A stretch of 30,688 nucleotides of DNA from Carex sylvatica (lineage: Eukaryota > Streptophyta > Magnoliopsida > Poales > Cyperaceae). A program made the position numbers and the translations under genes. The notes under the pieces were generated by a model. The model ran no database searches and had not been told where the DNA came from. It saw nothing but the letters and a program-made list of their open reading frames with translations. Numbering within the stretch: the stretch's first letter is position 1; the number at the start of each line of letters is the position of its first letter. The stretch is from the NCBI GenBank assembly GCA_964058845.1, contig CAXKVR010000465.1, positions 1 through 30,688 on the forward strand, given 5' to 3'. Shown here piece by piece: positions 30,433 through 30,688 of the stretch.

Positions 30433-30688
30433 CACGGCTATTTTGCTGCTGGCAGCATTTCTGCCTAAGGTGCTGCCGGCCATTTTTTTATTTTGTGATT
30501 TTCAAACAACAAATCCAAACCGTTAGATGTTTAATCTATATTATAATCTACTTGGAGACCAAATTTTACATTTTTTTGAATTTTTTTACTATTTATTAAG
30601 CTGGTTTGAAAACCGCTGATTTCAATGCTGCAGAAATTTACTGAAATTAGCAGTTTTCAAACCAGCTTAATAAATAGTAAAAAAATTC
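30430..30688. mobile_element. Left part of a foldback MITE cut by the window edge
   Basis: It contains CCAAACCGTTAGATG, TTGGAGACCAAATTTTACA and ACTATTTATTAAGC, as in the element at 813-1235. An inverted CTGGTTTGAAAACCGCTGAT and its partner mark the centre near 30630. The second arm starts (TTAATAAATAGTAAAAAAATTC) and runs off the window, so the right end and TSD are not visible. Confidence 0.78.

Overview
The window is AT-rich, intron-containing nuclear DNA from a plant, probably a eudicot. The case for a plant rests on a nine-exon plant-type beta-carbonic anhydrase gene with an N-terminal extension like a transit peptide, a cluster of small secreted Ile/Pro-repeat cell-wall-type proteins, and many plant-style non-autonomous transposons (Mutator-like, hAT-like, Helitron). 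I cannot name the species from sequence alone. No rRNA, tRNA, CRISPR array or bacterial-type operon was seen.

Layout. (1) Positions 1-13,545 hold a local gene family. One copy is on the plus strand (2841-3245). Three minus-strand copies (5406-5831, 8868-9263, 12170-12559) sit in tandem repeat units of roughly 2-3 kb. The first 260 bases match the upstream flank of the minus-strand copies, so a fifth copy probably lies just off the left edge. The proteins are 129-141 residues long: a signal peptide, a short Ala/Thr/Pro segment and a long run of xIP/xxLPP repeats without Cys. They resemble the PELPK/proline-rich cell-wall protein class, and their exact function is unknown. The three minus-strand copies share a TATA box and about 125 bp of conserved upstream sequence, so they are probably co-regulated. 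Copies 2 and 3 look homogenised by gene conversion.

(2) Positions 13,546-25,100 hold no gene I can support. They are a nest of transposons, many with exact boundaries set by inverted ends and target-site duplications (TSDs): foldback MITEs with 9-bp TSDs, hAT-like MITEs with 8-bp TSDs, one Helitron candidate, and a 1.25-kb foldback element that straddles the Helitron's 3' end. Microsatellites and a diverged repeat pair fill part of the rest.

(3) Positions 25,553-29,492 (plus strand) encode a complete beta-carbonic anhydrase of 307 residues by my exon model. Its second intron carries a foldback element with a perfect 9-bp TSD, multiple GGTACACCCC-type inverted motifs and a 29-C tract.

(4) The right end (30,209-30,688) holds a partial hAT-like element, an (AT)n tract and the left half of another foldback MITE cut by the window edge.

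The most unusual content is the combination of a homogenising tandem array of secreted repeat proteins, whose paralogous units give empty sites that date transposon insertions, with two related long-arm foldback elements packed with short inverted motifs.
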